64,000 nt of DNA from Atherinomorus stipes (GCA_023101725.1 JALJCO010007894.1:62001-126000), one strand, 5' to 3'. Counted from the stretch's first letter, positions 1 through 12,516 are shown. Numbers and translations are program-made. The notes: generated by a model not told the origin, from the letters alone.

Positions 1-1689
1 TCCTTGCTGTATATTGTTTGCATCTCCTCACTTCTCTCTACATGATTTCTGTACTGCACACAGGCACACGTGCATGTGCACGTGCAGGTGCACACACTCC
101 AGAGATGGGAATTGTGGAGTCACCGAGTCTTTTCCGTGCCCTATCTTTGTTCCTACCAGCCACTGAACCAGCTTGTGCAGATTGGACGAACCTGGCATCA
201 GCCGGATCTGTAACGTCACTAATGCTAATTGGGTAAGCGAGTGTGAGTGCGCCACCTACTGGCGTGGAGGAAATAATCTGGTAGCTATCACCTATTATGT
301 ATCGATATTTTCAGTTTGGATCAAAGCTCCTGGACTCCTGATCAATGAATATACTGAACGTATCAGTTCAGTTCAACATCACTGCTACAGAAACTTTTTA
401 CATCAGTAATCGAGCCTCATTTACCTTTTGTTTTATTCATGGTCCTAAATTCAGGCTGGAACAAAAGTTTATGTAAATATAAGCAGAGTGAAGAGATGAA
501 GCGTTGGCAGCGTTGCTGATTAGAAGTGTCCCTTTCATGTCATCATGGCTTGTAGATGAACTTTTACTCTAATCTGTTGCAACCCTGACATTTTAATTCC
601 CACACTGAGCCTTTAACATCACTACAATCAACTTCAGCAAGTTTTCTTTTATTAGAGAAAGGAAGTGAAGAAGGAATTAAAGATAGGATACAAGACTGTC
701 CTCTGGCCTGAAGCTCAAGTCATACCGTGTCAGTCTGGTATCACTTCCTACATGATAACTCTTCCTGCTGCCTATTACATCCTCAGGACTCCGGTAATGT
801 TGCTGTATGCTTTCTCATCACAAACACCTTCCAGGTACGTAGGCAGTGTGTGAAAATTCATAATGTAAGGCTGCATTTAAACACACACACACACACACAA
901 AAGAACCGCACATGAACTTACAGGTTGTTCCCAGCAGTCTAACATATATGTCTCACCTTACAAACACAAACACGGCTTCTTTACCTGAAGCAAACATAAT
1001 CTTTAAACATGTAACCTCCCCCTCCCATACACACATCTATGATATCCATCCACAGAAAGTCATTAAGTCCCAACCACCCCCAGCCACGACATGCCCATAA
1101 CAAAAGTTCAGAGATGTGTTATTAGAGATAATGTGTAGCTTGACTGAGAAATTCCCACAGTGATGCCGTAGCTGGGAGCTACAGCCAGAATGAAACCAGC
1201 GAGAGGTGTTTATACGATTACTTTCAGGGCATTTTTGCTTTGTGAGATAAACATAAAGCAGAGCATGAGGAGAGCAGGTGAGAGTGAAAATTAGCCGTGA
1301 ATACACAGACTTATACAAGATGATGAAGCACACGGATGCTGCATTAAAGGAGGTAACAGTAGAGAAGAAAAACACACCTTCTGCAGGTGTAAAACATCAG
1401 ATTCCCTTCATGAAGGGAAGTAGATGTTCATGCCACGATTGACTCAAATCCAGGTCGTAATTTTGTAATTCATCCACCCTGTTCCCAGTGTTGTGTCGTG
1501 TTTTATGTGATGTCAGAAGCAATTACAGATGCAAATTATATTACCAAGTCAGTAAAAACACATCTTAGCTGCAAACAGCTTGTGTTTTTATGTTCAGTCG
1601 TTCTAAAACTCTAGTAAGTGTTGGATTTAAATTCTTATCCAGTTTCTACTGAAGGGGATTAAATACAAAATAAAGCAGAAAACCAGAAC
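1..1689. other. unannotated AT-rich sequence
   Basis: No gene or complete transposon is recognised here. The frames present are short and do not resemble any protein family I know. An alternating purine-pyrimidine stretch rich in CACGTG/GTGCAC lies at about 63-95, and a CA microsatellite lies at 880-899. Confidence 0.5.
880..899. repeat. (CA)n microsatellite
   Basis: About ten uninterrupted AC dinucleotides are visible. Confidence 0.9.
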
Positions 1690-2510
1690 AGCAACAGGAA
1701 ACTCAACAATAACCAAGCAGCAACCTCTGGCGAGAGAAGTGAAGCCCATGCAGAAGTGTGGAAAAATTGCAGTTCCCCCCTCATCCACTAGGGGCTGCCT
1801 CCAAAACAGAGCAAACCCCCATAGACTCCCATGTTAAAAAGACCAACTTCACAGCAGAAATAAACATGTTTACAGCTGAAATAAATATGTTTACAGCAGA
1901 AATAAACATGTTTACAGCTGAAATAAACATGTTTACAGCAGAAATAAACATGTTTACAGCAGAAATAAACATGTTTACGGCTGAAATAAACATGTTTACA
2001 GCTTAAATAAATGTGTTTACAGCAGAATAAACATGTTTACAGATTAAATAAATGTGTTTACAGCAGAATAAACATGTTTACAGCTGAAATAAATGTGTTT
2101 ACAGCAGAATAAACATGTTTACAGCTGAAATAAACATGTTTACAGCAGAAATAAACATGTTTACAGCCTGGTTCAAAACAATATTTTAGCCTCAATAGGT
2201 CAAGTTTACCTTTATGTCAACTGAGAAATGGTGAATTTTTTTAAAAACTCATCCATTTACATGTCATTTGATCCTGAAGTTATGCTTAATTAGGGGCGTG
2301 TCCTTTTGATTGACAGGTGGCAGACTGGATGACTAATACCTATCTCCCTGTTTGCTCAAAGGAAAGCCTCAGCCTGTAGTAAAATAGCGCAACGGTGGTT
2401 TTAGCCCGCTAACAGCAAGTACGAGTGGGCCTTACCTTAAACCTGCCGATTAGGGAGCTAATTTTCTTTAGGTCTTGCTAACTTCGGGCTAGCTACATGA
2501 CCTTATCTGG
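1690..2510 (+). mobile_element. dispersed repeat R1, copy 1 (array-expanded)
   Basis: The segment shares diagnostic blocks with 13866-14062 and 51771-52500: a 'ccactaggggctccaaaaca' block, a 'catagactcccatgttaaaa' block, one or more 21-base units, then 'acagcctggttcaaaa'. In copies 1 and 3 a further shared block follows, running through 'ggcgtgtccttttg' and a 'gcaacggtggttttagc'-like block. The family is not recognised. No terminal inverted repeat or coding capacity is seen, so it may be a degenerate DNA transposon fragment. Boundaries are approximate. Confidence 0.7.
1851..2167 (+). repeat. 21-base tandem array inside R1
   Basis: About fifteen units of the form ACAGC(A/T)GAAATAAACATGTTT are present, some of them 20 bases long after loss of an A and some with TGTGTTT. 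Copies 2 and 3 of the same dispersed repeat carry only one unit (starting near 14013 and 51882), so this array is a local expansion. The 21-base period is seven codons, which is why both strands show open frames with a repeated seven-residue peptide. These frames are not regarded as genes. Confidence 0.9.
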
Positions 2511-3100
2511 TGTCCGTGTATCAGCTGGAATCTGGATCAGACATATTTGACAGAAACCGGAAAGCGTGCAGGTGTGAAGGCTGCAGATCACCAGCTCTCC
2601 ACCACCGTGCCTGTCGGTATGAGGAGTCTGTTTTGGTTTTTATGGCCAGACATCAGCACCGTGGTTTTGTCTTTGTTCGGTTGGTGCAGATGCAGTTTTA
2701 ACAACCTCAGCTTTTTCACGTTGCGCTGTCGTCATGCCAACGGAGGCCTGCACAGCCTGTATGAGGTGCAGTTTGGGATTTTATGTGCTTTCTCTGAACA
2801 TTTCTTGGCCTGATCTTTGATCTTTCTATCTTTTTTACAGAATGATAGAAAAATGATAAAAACTGATTTCTGTGTCACGTTGTCTCGTTTCTACTTCTGC
2901 CTGTCTTTCATTCAGTCTGAGTCTTCTGTGTATTTGCTGTATTTATTCCTAATTAGTTGCTGATTACCACACCTGCTCACCGCTGCATCATTTCCTCCCT
3001 CTGGATAAATGATCCTCGGTTTTCTCCATCTTTCTCATCCAGGTTAGTTTTTGTCATGTATCTCAGACCTAGTCAGTCTTCTCATCAGTTTTGTGACAGT
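2511..3100. other. unannotated sequence
   Basis: Nothing recognised. Short open frames near 2547-2813 have no family resemblance. Confidence 0.4.
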
Positions 3101-3703
3101 GGGCACGTTTACATGGAGACTTTTTTCCCTTTCGGGATGAAATTATTCTGATTGAGAGTTTCAGGGCAGCTGTTTACATGGGAATTAGTTCATTCCGATC
3201 TGGCGTGTACATGCGCCAATATTTATTCAGAATAATCCTGTCTGACATGCGCAGAATGATGTTACATTACGTTATTTAATAAAGACGGAGATATAAAAAC
3301 TGATCGTCACGGTTGTTGTGGTTTCTGCAGGACTTTAATCCAGCAGCAGCTGATCCTCATGCGCTCCTACTGCAGACAACCAAGAGAAAAAGGTGTAGAG
3401 ACAGAGTTTGAGCAAAAAACTAACTTTCTTTTGCTGTCCAGGGAATGACGTTGTTCACAGCCATCTGTCAAAGTGAGGAAACGTCACTCGTTGCACGTTG
3501 ACGTCTTGTCTAAGCATGCGCTGTAAGAGTGCAACCTCACAACTTTCCGATTCAGCGTTTACATCATACCACGTTCGGTTTGGGGAAAGGAATATTCTAC
3601 CCCCATGAAACCGAATGACAATTCATTCGGTTCAGCACTTTTCATTCGGAAAGAGCTTTTAAACCGAAAGCAATCGGTATATTTGGGTCCATGTAAACCC
3701 AGC
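3101..3703. mobile_element. non-autonomous DNA element with TTTACATGGA inverted ends
   Basis: The left end GGGCACGTTTACATGGA and the right end TCCATGTAAACCCAGC are inverted relative to each other over roughly 16 bases with a few mismatches. Sub-terminal blocks rich in CATTCGG/CCGAATG are also inverted-like. The element is 603 bases with no coding capacity. A related right end (GGGGTTTACATGG) occurs near 30728-30745. The superfamily was not determined because no clear target duplication was found. Confidence 0.65.
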
Positions 3704-6194
3704 TAGTGTTCAGTTCATCCTGTCGTAGAAACCCATTTAGCTTCTGTCAATAAACTCTCACGTTTCTACATCCATCCGACTCCAGGCGGTGGTCCAGGTT
3801 TTGGGTCCTTACGCCTCACCAGCCAGAATGATGTGCAGAAACAACTATTATTTCTATGATTTTTGCTGATGTCTTTTCTGCTTGGCAGGTGGCACGCATC
3901 AGCACTCTAGACCAGAAAACTACTAAAACTACCATTGACGTGCGCACACTTGATCAGTTAAAGCTAGACTTTGTTTTTTAACACACTGCTTCTGGATTTT
4001 ACCTCCATTTTTAAATCAATAAATGATCAGATTTAGTGTGATATGCAATACAATTTTGAGGACGACTGTAAGAAATTACACCTTCCAGACTTCAATCCTC
4101 CTATTTTCTTTCCAGCTGGAGCTATCACTATAAATCTGCCTGACCACAAAGAAATAATATGATTTATTCATAATAATAAGTGTTGTATAATTGTTTTAAT
4201 AACAGCCTTCTGTTATGACATCAGTAAAAGTGGATGGTATAAACACGGCAGGTACACAAACCACTGGATCAGGACAGGTTATTATCCGTCTCTAAAACAA
4301 GCCACAAATCGCTCCAGAAATATGTCGAGTTGGCTGAGTTGATTCGTGGTTAACCTCATGCTTGCATGTCTCACAACACAACCAATCAGCTTCCTGGGTA
4401 GCGGCCTGCATCAGGCATGTCATTCCCACGTAAACCGAGCAGATGTCAGACCTGCATCCAGGTCTGGTCCAGACGGGTTATCCATTATTGTAATTCTCAG
4501 ACTGGAGCATCACCATGAAGCCTGATCTCCATCTCTGTGTCTTGTCTGTATGACTGATTTGATTTATGGCTGAGCAGATATGAGCAAATATCATTAGTGT
4601 AATGGTCTGGTGTCACGCTGCTACTGTCGAAACTTCAGTTCCAACGCCTCAAAAATGAGGATGTGAAGTTAATATTCCCGATGATATGACCTCCATCCTC
4701 CCTGCACATGTCTCCTCTCAGAAACTAGAAACATTTCTTTTGATAAACAAGATAATGAGCGACTTCTAAGGTGCACTTGGAAAATTAAGCACCTGATAAT
4801 TATCATGTTTAACACATAATCACGTCTTTTTACTCATCACTTTTAATTGCATTTGGGTATTTTTTCCATTTGGAAGTTGGATATTTCGGAGGCTTGCAGC
4901 TACTAAAACCCTCTAACTTTGTTATTCTTCTTCCCTGATAGCTTAAGGTTAGAGGTTAACAGCAAGCAGCAGCTATGACTAAGACAAACCGTAAGACAGA
5001 GTGTGGAGAAATGAAGAAAAATCTTCCTTAAACTGAGCCACAGGGAGGATGCAGCTGAACGTGAGCGTGCTCGGTTGATAAATGAGAACAAATGTCTTCT
5101 GGTAGAGCAGAAAAGAAAAGGGAAACAGGGAAATGCCTTCGTGCATGCTGCTACAAGACACACACGCAATCAAACGCACCCCCTCTGGTACGCATAATGT
5201 ATACACATTTTCACACATGTGTGGACAAGTATATCTACGCCGCATTCACAATGAGACACATGCAGGGTTTGCAGTGGTAAGCTATTTATACAAACAAGCC
5301 AATCCGGCTCAGACAGGGAGAAGTGCAGCGCTTTAACGGATGGGGCTGCGAGGACGGGATGGGATAAACACCGACAACAGAATACAGAGCGGCTGCTGAA
5401 AATCTCATTAACTGTAAATTGAAAAACAGACTAAAAAAATGTCTCGGAGAGAGATAGCCGTGGCGCCCGCACCGCTCCTTCATCTCCTCCTCCACAACTT
5501 TCACGAGTCGATACGCCCCCCCTTCCTCCTCATCCTCCTCCGGCTCGGCTGCTCACAAACATATATTCTCCATGTGTGCATGTGTGTTCCTGCGACAGTT
5601 TAACGCCGCTGTAGCGGAGGATATTTTACCGCACAGACAGGTCATTTCTGCAGAGCGCAGATGCAGTCGTGAGGCCTCATTTGGCCAAATTGTTTTTGCA
5701 ACGCAACAATTTAAAGCCTTATTTCAGTTTATGGGGATATCAATGACTACATTCACTCTTGGATGAAAAAGAATATTTTAAAATAATAATGAAAAATAAA
5801 AAAGCACCATCTTTTGTATTAAACTTGCCCCTCTTTTCCAGTATCGCCTAAAATTCTTTAAACATACTTTCTAAAATGTACAGCCACGGCTTTTTTCCAC
5901 TCTGCTGAGATCTTTAGTAGACTAGACTCCTGAAACCCTGTCCTTGCATGTCTCCCTTATGTCCTTCAGATGGTGGCAGTTTAGTCCAGAATGCTGCTGA
6001 TACAGTCCTCACAGGCTGACTTCATAACTGTATTAAGCTGAAATGCAAGTCTGAATCCTGGACTACTCACAGATTTCTGGTCTGGTTTTAGCCTTTAAGT
6101 TGTAAAACAAAAGTTCATGTATTTTCTGCATAGCAGTACTAATTAATTAAAAAAAAAACTCATGTTTGACAAGAGGTTTTTTGTAATATCACAT
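3704..6194. other. unannotated sequence, 2.5 kb
   Basis: No transposon ends or convincing coding frames are seen. A pyrimidine-rich, more CpG-containing patch lies at about 5455-5560. Nothing else is supported. Confidence 0.4.
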
Positions 6195-6369
6195 ACCACT
6201 TGTTTTCTAGTGTGCCCCTGGAAAATCTCAGTTTGGAGGGCCAGATGGCCCTACCACTCGCCCTCGATCTGAACCAGAATTGGGACATCACTACCCCTTC
6301 ACATGAACGCGCAAAACGAAGGGTTAGGGCCAAGGGGGGGACTGGAATTCACCCTCAGTCTTCCAGGAG
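6195..6369 (+). repeat. dispersed repeat R2 fragment
   Basis: The segment 'ctgaaccagaattgggacat' through 'cgaagggttagggccaa' closely matches 26134-26225. Both copies read on into a GGAATTCA- or GAATTCAT-type block. Family not recognised. Confidence 0.55.
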
Positions 6370-6636
6370 GGGCTCAGAGTAGAGGCGCTGCTCATCCACA
6401 TCAGGAGGAGACAGATGACATGGCTGGTTAGGATCTGGTTAGGGTGCCTCCCTGTCCCAGGCACGTCCTGGGGGGACGCCGCAGGGAAGACCCAGGACAT
6501 GCTGGAGGGACTGTATGTCCTGGCTGGTCTGTGAACACCTCACTCCAGCTGAAGTGGGCAGGGAGAGGAAAGTCCAGGTTTCCCTTCCTAAGCTGCTTTC
6601 CCCACAACACGACCTTGGATAAGCAGTAAAAGATGG
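6370..6636 (+). pseudogene. degenerate LINE 3' end (ORF C-terminus) with ATGG tail
   Basis: The sequence resembles the widespread fish LINE 3' segment that encodes the end of the reverse-transcriptase ORF. Recognisable stretches are the blocks around 'cctgtcccaggcacgtcctg', 'gaagacccaggacatgctgg' and 'accttggataagcag', followed by a short GATGG tail as expected for these LINEs. It is truncated to less than 300 bases and has in-frame stops, so it is a dead 5'-truncated copy. The clade was not assigned. The hAT element starting at 6645 inserted directly into its ATGG tail. Confidence 0.6.
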
Positions 6637-6644
6637 ATGGAATC

Positions 6645-7248
6645 TAGGGGTGTGCAAAATATCGATACACTGAAATTCGGATATTTTGTGTTGCGATATC
6701 ATTGATCTTTAAAGCTGTTCGATATTTTTACGAAATGCGAGATTTTGTACGAGACAGTGAGATCTCACGAGATTTCGTTGTTCTTTCTGAGCGGTTCAGA
6801 TGTAGAAAGTCCCTGCATTAGCACTGATATCTACGTGCATCTGCAGGTCAGGTTAAACTTTAAAATGGTGTGAAGTAAAATTAAATTTGTGTAGGTTGTC
6901 ATAGACCACCAGTTGTTTGAGATTATGAAGAAATAATAACTGAAATGTTTTTTTTTATATGCATTCTTAAGAAGAACCACCGTGCACTTTGTTTTACTGT
7001 TTTGCTCATTTCAAATTAACTGATGTCACGTATGTGCTATGATTGATAATATTTTGTAATTCTTTTCATGGATTCACTTTGGTCGATAAATTTGGAATGT
7101 CTTAGGGACAAATACTGTGGTCTATCGTGGATAAATTTATTGCAATATATTGATTTTTGAGAATTACTGTATCGTGATATTATCGTTATCGTAGGCAAAA
7201 TATCGTGATAGTATCGTATCGCAAGGTACCTAGTGATTCCCAGCCCTA
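6645..7248. mobile_element. non-autonomous hAT element
   Basis: The element begins TAGGGGTGTGCAAAATATCG and ends ATTCCCAGCCCTA. It is flanked by ATGGAATC (6637-6644) and ATGGAAAC (7249-7256), an 8-base target duplication with one mismatch, which is the hAT signature. It is 604 bases, AT-rich, with many ATATCG/CGATAT motifs near both ends and no transposase. A fragment of the same family in the opposite orientation lies at about 53200-53381. Confidence 0.85.
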
Positions 7249-8560
7249 ATGGAAACCAAAGATAATAACTATTGAAATGATTAAAAAAATTCAGATATAC
7301 TGAGATTAAACTGAGATTTACAAAAGAAAACCAAATAAAATTGTTCTGGTCAAGGTTTTCATCCACATCAGCTCCTGAAACCAGATCCTCTGGGTTATGT
7401 TGCACTCCAAAGCAGTTATTCTTTCATTAAGAAAGATTTTGTAAGTAAAAGAATAATAGATTTGTTACAATTACTTTACTTTACAGGCACCATGTAGTCA
7501 AACAGGGAGGAAAAAACAGACAGAAAAGATGCATCAAGGCTCAGAGAAGCAACTTCTGTGTATTTTGCATAACCATAATGATCAAGTTGGAGGCATGCTA
7601 CAAATTTAGGAGAGCTAATTAAAGTTGATGTAGCTGTCGACTTCACTGTTTGTTCAGGCAAAGAGAACAAGGAGCAGCTTTGCCCCTAATAACTTCAGTG
7701 TGGTAGAAAGGGAGGGAGAGGAAGGCAAGAATAAATAAATAAAGCAAATAAATCTCATCAGTTTCAGAGCAAAGTCAACACATGAGTACACGCCAGATAA
7801 ATATCGCTAGCACTGCTCGTCCTGTTTGCCAAGAGGCTGCTGGGAGTCAAAAAGCTGAATATCTGATATCAATGTTAGGTAAATAATTTAGACAAGGAGG
7901 AGGTTAAATAATTAACCCTTGTGCCTTCCTAAAATTTTGTGACACTGGTGAATCCCCATGGACAAATATGTCAAAAACTAATAAAATCATCAGACATTAA
8001 TACTTTACTACACAAAAAGTACTAATGAAATCACGTCAGTTTTGTTGCTAATCTTTGACATGTCCAACACTCGCATCACCACCAAAGCCACATTCCTGTG
8101 ATATTTGTTTTATAGAAAATATTCAACTTTTTTGTGTTATTTAGTTAAATTAACATCTAAAATAGTTAAATTTAAAAGAGTGCATAAATTTAAATTTACA
8201 TCAAGTTAAATTTAAAGGTATGTAAAGGAGTACAGCACAAGTTCCAGCTTCTTTCCAGAAGTTCGCCCCCTCTGGGGACAAGTGGAACTGTTGCTAATGT
8301 CGTGCACACGCATGAGCTGCTTCGACTGCGTTGGTCTTTAGTTTAACTCACATTAAATACACCAGAGTTAGAGTCACAATGTCTACTGAAGTAATAAAGT
8401 TATAAATCTGCAAGTTGTTTACGGTTTGATTGTTGAGTAAACTGACAGACTGTATGCTAACGGTAACAACTGGCTAATGGCTTGTAGTTCAAATATCTAA
8501 ATTCACAGGCTGAGACCACGATTACCTTATAAAATTACCACATCAACTAAATTTAAGAAG
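7249..8560. other. unannotated sequence with a possible piggyBac-like end
   Basis: Mostly unrecognised AT-rich DNA. At 7914-7926 the string TTAACCCTTGTGC resembles a piggyBac-type terminus (TTAA target plus CCC start), but no matching opposite end was found. This part is low confidence. Confidence 0.3.
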
Positions 8561-8699
8561 TGGCTACAGTGTATCTCTTACCTGGGAACAGTCATATGGC
8601 TGCCATATTGCTACATTTACATGCTAAAAACTTAGCATTGCAATATTCTGCATCCTTATTTCTGTCATACATCGCATTTACCTTGTTAGTGAGAAGAAA

Positions 8700-9224
8700 G
8701 CCAACTGTGGGTCCCGTTTTATTCCCAGAGCAGATCAGAGCTCCCACCATTAAAAAAACAAACAAAAAAAAAAAAAAGGCTGCTCGGTTCTCCCGTCTCA
8801 CTCCGGCGCCGGTCAGATTCAAGTTTGGTTCTCTTCATTTCACAAGACAAGACTTTTCTTCTTTGTCTTTCTGGAGTCTGAGTTGGGGTTTGAGAGGCAC
8901 CTGCTCTCCATCTTTTAGCAGCAGTTAGTGTTGTCTCGGCATGCGCGGACCTGTGGTGGTGGAGTACACAACACCGGCGCAGCCAGATGTACGAGAACGT
9001 GCGGCTCATCTGCCTCACAAGCGCCCCCTTGAGGCTTTGTACCCGAAACTCCCACATTGAGCGTTCAGAAACAGTATTAGAGACCACCGCATACTGCTGT
9101 TTGAGCCCCGGGACGCCTCTGGGCAGTGACGGCTCAAAAATGTGCATAATGAATGTTGGTGTGTCATCAGAACGAGTCAGAAACACAGATTTTTAAGGTC
9201 TAAAAGTTATGTTGTGTGTCTTTA
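8700..9224 (-). mobile_element. fragment related to the TTAA element at 47479-47946
   Basis: Read on the minus strand, 9224 down to about 9090 matches the start of 47479-47946 (AGACACACAACRTAACTTT, then 'ctgtgtttctgactcg', 'cattcattatgc', 'gaggcgtcccggggctca'). The remainder up to about 8700 is divergent. The outer end sits next to TTTAAAG, as expected for a TTAA-targeting family. The other end was not located, so the left boundary is a guess. Confidence 0.55.
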
Positions 9225-9379
9225 AAGTCTTAAAAGGATTAAAAGTTTGGTAGTTTTGGGCAGGTCCAAAGGTATTCAAGTAATTTATGGAAAGAACAAG
9301 TTGAAAAAATACTAATGTATGCTAATTTTATAGCAGTTTTTGTGTCTTAAGGGTCATAAGAGAGTTCCGGACACTAAAA

Positions 9380-9508
9380 GTGAAAAAAAAAAAAAAAAAT
9401 GTTGGCCACTCTGAAACTAAGTAAAAAAAAAAAATTTAAAAAAAAAGCTTTTTTTTTTCGCTTGTAATAAAAAAAAAAAAAAAAAAAAGAAAAAAGAAAA
9501 AAAAAAAT
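9380..9508. repeat. A-rich low-complexity tract
   Basis: Successive runs of A and mixed A/T (including A runs of more than 15 near 9469-9488) make up most of the segment. Confidence 0.85.
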
Positions 9509-9787
9509 CTGCCAATAGAACAAGCAAGATTTCCTTGAAAAGATTTCTTGAAACAAGATGCACTTCCTTAAAACAAGCTCCTTTAAGTCACTGAAATGTT
9601 TCTCTTCAGGTAATTTTGTCTTATTTTGAGTGTGATGAGATATTTTGACTGGTAATTAGAAAAATATACTTGGTAAGATTTGAGTTTTGGCAGTGCAGCG
9701 TTGACTCGCCTCATCTCTTTCTCCATCTCTTCTCTCTTTCTTTGATAATGTCTCACATTGTCACAGTCTCACAGTTTGTGTTCAAGA

Positions 9788-10409
9788 TAGAGATGGGTGA
9801 TACAGAAATTTTTCATGCCGATACGCTGCATACTCGTCATTTGTGGTACTTTTTTATTGATACTGATACTTTTGGTCCCTTCAAAGAAAACCATATGATT
9901 TTCTTTACTTTGAATGCAAGTGCAATATCAAAAATAAGTAAAACTCGGGAACAAAAGTACTGGAAAAATGCTTTAAAACTACAGTAAATTATATTGATGA
10001 AAAAATCAAACAAAATTAAGATGAAAAAGTTATTTTAATGATCAAATAACTTGAGTTCAGGTTAAGATTATTTAAATTTATTCAGTGGAAGATGTTCAAA
10101 TGTGAAATGTAATAATAATATTATTAATCTACCAAAACACAATGTGCAATAATCTGCATTAAAGCAGTGAAAGATACCAAAACATCATCATCATCACTAA
10201 CAGTAGTAGCATCATCATGACATCTGATAGGCTACCACCATCATGTGATACAGAAGTCAGAATCTGGCTGCTTTTACATCATTTCATTGCCTAAAACTCT
10301 TAGAAGTGAAAACAAATATCATGTTTTGTATCTGTGCAGTATCTGTCCAATATATCTGTCTGGCTGGTATTTAAGTATCGACTCCAGGGTATCAATATGC
10401 CCATCCCTA
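9788..10409. mobile_element. non-autonomous hAT element with exact 8-base duplication
   Basis: The element starts TAGAGATGGGTGATAC and ends GCCCATCCCTA, inverted ends of hAT type (TAGRGATGGG). It is flanked on both sides by GTTCAAGA (9780-9787 and 10410-10417), an exact 8-base target duplication. It is 622 bases with no transposase. It contains one copy of the 40-base unit (10223-10262) that is tandemly repeated nineteen times at 60921-61680. The sequence after that unit ('attgcctaaaactcttagaa', 'catgttttgtatctgt') matches the sequence after the array, so both loci belong to one family. Confidence 0.93.
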
Positions 10410-10417
10410 GTTCAAGA

Positions 10418-11002
10418 CAGTGCTGACATGCTAGCGAGTGACTCGGTGCCATAAAGCCAAAGTCGGGCTGAAAGGTGAAGACGTGGTTCCTGATCCTCGG
10501 GGCAGCGCAGGGCAACAACAGCTCGGGGAACGTCCTTAATGAATGTCAGCGTGTTGCTTGTGCCGCTGTAAAATGATCCAGACTGTTTTATTGTTTGGGC
10601 TGCGTGAGACAAGCTGTCAGCCGGTGGTTCGGAGTGCTGCCATTGGCCGGTTCTCCTGTGGCTGCCAGTCCAGCAGGTGAAGTTTGAAGTGTGCTGTATG
10701 TCACGGTTTCAGCCTCGGACAGCCTGCAGCTTTCGGCTGTGAGCTGAAACCTGCCAGGACAACCGTCAATCAGTCCCGCCTCCACGTCCCGGAGGTGCCC
10801 TCCTCATCCGACCAGAGTCTGACCCTGCTATCCCTCCACCATCACCAGCTTTGTGGACATCTTCCTGCCTTCCTCTTCCTCCAGTCGTCCTCTGCTGTCA
10901 CACACTGACTGGTTTCTCCTCTCTGATCACTTTCGGTCTCCTGCTGGCTGACATTTGTGTTCAAAATCTTATTCACTCAATGTTTCCAGTCACCTTGTTA
11001 AT
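10418..11002. other. unannotated sequence
   Basis: Nothing recognised. Short frames on both strands are not similar to any family I know. Confidence 0.4.
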
Positions 11003-12491
11003 CAGGGTTCCCACTCTTTTCTTGAGGTTATTTTCCAGGATTGTTCCAGGACATTTTCAGGACATTTCCAGCTGCTACAGTACGAGTAAAGTTATCATCC
11101 CTAAATCCCACCCCAAGCTTTTGGAGAAGTGTTCTACAACTGTAGCTTTTATTTTGTACAACGATCAAGTAGCAATGTAGTAAAGATGGAGCAGCGACGA
11201 AGCAGAGACGAAGCAGAGATGAAATAAAGACAAAGAAGAGAGGAAGCGGAGACGAAGCAGTATGAAAGCCAAGACAAAGCGGCGACAAAGAAGAGAAGAA
11301 GCGTAGACGAAACGGAAGCAAAGCAGAGACCAAGTGGCAACGAAGAGAAAGAAGTGGAGACGAAGCCGCGACGAAGCTGCGACCAAGCGGCTACAAAGTG
11401 AAGACCAAGCCGAGACGAATTGGAGACCAAGCGGTGTGAAAGCCAAGACAAAGCGGCGACAAAGAAGAGACAAAGTGGAGACAAAACCGAGATGAAGCAG
11501 CGATGAAGCAGCCACGAAGTGAAGATGTAGTCAAGACAAAGTGGAGACGGAACGAGACGAAGCCGAGATGAAGTAAAGATGAAGCGGAGACAAAGTAAAG
11601 ATGAAACGGAGATGAAGCGGAGACAAAGTGGAGACGGAACAGAGACGAAGCAGAGACGGAACAGAGACGAAGCAGAGACGGAACAGAGATGAAGCAGAGA
11701 CGGAACAGAGATGAAGCGGAGACGAAGCAGAGACGGAACAGAGATGAAGTGGAGATGAAACGGAGACGAAGCAGAGACGGAACAGAGACGAAGCGGAGAC
11801 GAAGCAGAGACGGAACAGAGATGAAGCGGAGACGAAGCGGAGATGAAGCGGAGACGAAGTGGAGACGGAACAGAGACGAAGCAGAGACGGAACAGAGATG
11901 AAGCGAAGACGAAGGGGAGATGAAGCGGAGACGGAACAGAGACGAAGCGGAGACGGAACAGAGACGAAGCAGTGACGAAGTAAAGATGAAGCGGAGACGA
12001 AGCGGAGACGAAGCGGAGATGAAGCGGAGACGAAGTGGAGACGGAACAGAGACGAAGCAGAGACGGAACAGAGATGAAGCGAAGACGAAGGGGAGACAAA
12101 GTGGAGACGGAACAGAGACGAAGCAGAGACGGAACAGAGACGAAGCAGAGACGGAACAGAGACGAAGCAGAGACGGAACAGAGATGAAGCGAAGACGAAG
12201 CGGAGATGAAGCGGAGACAAAGTGGAGACGGAACAGAGACGAAGCAGAGACGGAACAGAGACGAAGCAGTGACGAAGTAAAGATGAAGCGGAGAAGCTAC
12301 AGCTAAATGTTGCCGTTTAAAGGCAGCTGAAAACTTCAGCCACAATGCAGAGAAGCAGAGGGAGGACAAATCATTTTCCAGGACAACTCAAGCTTTTCCA
12401 GGACATTTTACTCTTTTTCTCATATTCCATGTGTTTTCCATGACTGGAAAAATCCTTTTCCAGGTTTTCCAGGACGCGTGGTGGGAACCCC
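11003..12491. mobile_element. hAT-like element containing a large minisatellite
   Basis: The left end CAGGGTTCCCAC (11003-11014) is mirrored by GTGGGAACCCC (12481-12491). Inside both ends are repeated TTTTCCAGGACATTTT-type motifs (11033-11070 and 12373-12475) pointing inward, giving an inverted-repeat structure. The CAGGGTTCCC terminus fits hAT-type ends. An 8-base target duplication could not be fixed with confidence. Nearly all of the interior is the 11-base array at 11175-12299. Confidence 0.6.
11175..12299 (+). repeat. 11-base purine-rich minisatellite, about 1.1 kb
   Basis: The plus strand is almost all A and G with scattered C. It is built from 11-base units such as GAAGCGGAGAC, GAAGCAGAGAC, GAAGTGGAGAC and GGAACAGAGAC, often paired into 22-base or longer higher-order units. 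Because 11 is not a multiple of three and the units lack stop triplets, several frames stay open for hundreds of codons on both strands (406 codons on the minus strand). These frames encode only an eleven-residue repeat and are not annotated as genes. Confidence 0.95.
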
Positions 12492-12511
12492 ATTAATGTC
12501 TTTCTGAGCAA

Positions 12512-12516
<5 letters not shown>

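Noticed and set aside
11149..12369. 406-codon open frame on the minus strand
   Set aside because: It is an eleven-residue repeat produced by the 11-base minisatellite, and several other frames are open for the same reason. No domain or start context supports a protein.
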